Below are positions 7,057-8,187 of a DNA stretch of 8,187 bases, piece after piece. The stretch lies in assembly GCA_023485185.1 (NCBI GenBank), contig JAMCZP010000105.1:1-8187 (forward strand). Direction: 5' to 3'. The notes beneath the pieces are model-generated. The model ran no database searches, was not told where the DNA came from, and was given only the letters and a program-made list of their open reading frames with translations. The stretch comes from Gammaproteobacteria bacterium. Its GTDB lineage: Bacteria; Pseudomonadota; Gammaproteobacteria; Pseudomonadales; Halomonadaceae. The translations under genes and the position numbers were made by a program. Position 1 is the stretch's first letter. Each line of letters begins with the position of its first letter.

Positions 7057-8022
7057 TTAACGCAAGTAAGGCGGCACATTGATATCACCTGATTCTCGAA
7101 AGTTGATAAGGCGGTCGAGTACTTTAGATTCCGAGCGCTCTAAATGTGTAACCAGAGCTTCTGCTGCTTGCCCAGGTTGTTGCAGGCGCATTTTTTCAAA
7201 TATCCATAAATGATCTTCGAAAAAAGGGTCTTGGTCAGGTAGTTTAAGTACTCGCCCAAGTAAGTGTTTGCTGATTAATAGGATAGGGTGAGTACGTCTG
7301 AGCATATTCATGACCTCCTGGTTGCCACCTAAACTGACGGCGGTATGGTGGAGGTCATTTTCTAGCTCATCCAGTACATCACCCTTAATATTTGGGTAAC
7401 TGTTTTCGGCCTGCTTGAGCTTGGAAATATAGTCGTTGACCGTACTTTCTGAAATGTTCTTGGCTGCCCTTGCGATCATGTAAGGTTCTAGTTGGCGGCG
7501 GGCTTCATAAAGGTTGTGTAGCCGCTTATTATCTAAAGGGACCACACTCCAACTATTATATTTAATCTTTTCGACCAAACCGATGGACTGCAAGTGGAGA
7601 AGAATTTGATGGGTGACGGTGCGGCTAACATGAAGCGATTTGGAAAGCTGTAGTTCATTGAGTTCAAAAGCACCCTTGATCGAACACAGGACAATGTCAT
7701 GCTCGACGCTGTCGATATGGGCACGCCAGGAAACGGTACGATCAACTTGGGGGGCATGGCCAAGCTGCTTGAAATCACGCTCACTAAGAGAGCGGCGTAC
7801 AATCTCACTTGGCGAGGCCCCCACGAGATAGCCACGCCCCTCAAAACGGCAAATATACTGCTCTTCGTGTAGTCGGCTCAGGGTTTGGCGAACAGGAGAG
7901 CGGCTAATGCCAAACAGTTCCGCAATGTTTCCCTCCAGCAGCACAAGCCCTGGTTCAAGCCGTTTTCCAACAATACCCTGCTTAAGAGCCTTATAGAGCT
8001 GGTCGCGCAGCGTTTGTGTCAT
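7057..8022 (-). CDS. GntR/FCD regulator with two tandem winged-helix domains
   Basis: This cytoplasmic transcription factor has 321 residues, against about 220-260 for ordinary FCD regulators. The first GntR winged helix spans about 3-68 (G-N-I-A-E-L-F-G-I-S-R-S-P-V-R-Q-T-L at 31-48, wing F-E-G-R-G-Y-L-V). After a linker (70-100), a second DNA-binding-like domain at about 103-163 carries L-S-K-S-L-H-V-S-R-T-V-T-H-Q-I-L and I-G-L-V-E-K. An FCD effector domain follows (168-305). Candidate metal ligands Asn222, His226, His271 and His293 are all present, the last two spaced by the usual 22. ATG 8022 is chosen because it begins the conserved domain; AAGGG lies about 13 bases upstream, further than usual. 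An in-frame extension to 8094 runs into mobile-element-like sequence and is discounted. The gene is visibly more AT-rich than the left block. It heads, and presumably controls, the three dehydrogenase genes; its ligand is unknown. Confidence 0.85.
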   Translation of the reverse strand: MTQTLRDQLYKALKQGIVGKRLEPGLVLLEGNIAELFGISRSPVRQTLSRLHEEQYICRFEGRGYLVGASPSEIVRRSLSERDFKQLGHAPQVDRTVSWRAHIDSVEHDIVLCSIKGAFELNELQLSKSLHVSRTVTHQILLHLQSIGLVEKIKYNSWSVVPLDNKRLHNLYEARRQLEPYMIARAAKNISESTVNDYISKLKQAENSYPNIKGDVLDELENDLHHTAVSLGGNQEVMNMLRRTHPILLISKHLLGRVLKLPDQDPFFEDHLWIFEKMRLQQPGQAAEALVTHLERSESKVLDRLINFRESGDINVPPYLR

Positions 8023-8051
8023 GGTTAGTTGTTTGCCCTTAAATAAGTTTA

Positions 8052-8187
8052 GGCTTTGTCTGAAAAGTCGGCGAGCGAAGACCAGATAAGGCAAAAATCG
8101 GCGAAAAGACGGAGTTTACTGGGTGTAAATGAGTACTTTGATCGGACTCGCGCGCGAGCCGATTTTTAACGCAGTATGGTCGAGCGC
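8052..8187. mobile_element. Probable terminal region of an insertion sequence or MITE (continues beyond window)
   Basis: From GGCTTTGTCTGAAAAG at 8052 the sequence stops looking like a promoter region. It becomes a non-coding stretch with nested inverted repeats: AAAAATCGGC at 8093-8102 pairs with GCCGATTTTT at 8158-8167, TTTAC (8115-8119) with GTAAA (8125-8129), and a 12-bp palindrome lies at 8147-8158. This arrangement is typical of IS subterminal DNA. A TA just outside (8050-8051) would suit the target preference of some IS5-family elements. No transposase is visible and the other end is outside the window, so the family and exact boundary are inference. Confidence 0.55.
8142..8162. repeat. 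GC-rich perfect palindrome with extended stem
   Basis: CTCGCGCGCGAG (8147-8158) is a perfect 12-bp palindrome. TCGG (8142-8145) and CCGA (8159-8162) extend the pairing, with one unpaired A at 8146. It lies inside the probable mobile-element end and could form a cruciform or serve as a protein-binding site. Confidence 0.7.

Noticed and set aside
8023..8094. N-terminal extension of the double-winged-helix regulator to 8094
   Set aside because: The extra 24 residues are encoded partly by the mobile-element-like sequence, do not belong to the GntR domain, and add no recognisable ribosome binding site.
1..8187. CRISPR array, tRNA, rRNA or riboswitch
   Set aside because: I saw no regularly spaced repeats, no tRNA-like cloverleaf and no recognisable aptamer; the intergenic gaps are all shorter than about 80 bp except the right edge.

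Overview
The window looks like an accessory catabolic region of a gammaproteobacterial chromosome, most likely a halomonad (Halomonas or a relative). That placement is an impression from moderately high GC, protein style and gene mix; no rRNA or housekeeping marker is present to confirm it. It holds eight genes in two convergent blocks, plus what looks like one end of a mobile element at the right edge.

Left block, + strand, about 1-3985. It contains the C-terminal two thirds of an IlvD/Edd-family sugar-acid dehydratase (5' end outside the window), a 10-TM EamA/DMT-type transporter, a DgoR-like GntR/FCD regulator, and a Gfo/Idh-fold aldose 1-dehydrogenase. The last protein closely resembles L-arabinose/D-galactose 1-dehydrogenase, and the dehydratase resembles L-arabinonate dehydratase. 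Together they supply the first oxidation and the dehydration of a non-phosphorylative L-arabinose (or D-galactose/D-fucose) pathway. The lactonase, later dehydratase or aldolase, and semialdehyde dehydrogenase would have to lie to the left or elsewhere.

Right block, - strand, reading from 8022 down to 4042. It contains an FCD regulator with two tandem winged-helix domains, a canonical tartronate-semialdehyde-reductase-like beta-hydroxyacid dehydrogenase, an Ldh_2 (malate/L-lactate-type) dehydrogenase, and a second beta-hydroxyacid dehydrogenase. The second one has the usual S-G-G substrate motif replaced by A-R-T, reminiscent of sulfolactaldehyde reductase (YihU). This looks like a three-dehydrogenase operon for an unidentified hydroxy acid, under its own regulator. 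Gaps of 37-76 bp with good Shine-Dalgarno sites support co-transcription.

The two blocks meet tail to tail at 3986-4041, with only a weak hairpin between them. From about 8052 to the right edge the sequence is non-coding and rich in inverted repeats, and resembles a subterminal IS or MITE end. It sits about 30 bp upstream of the right-hand regulator's start, so it has probably separated that operon from its original promoter or control region.
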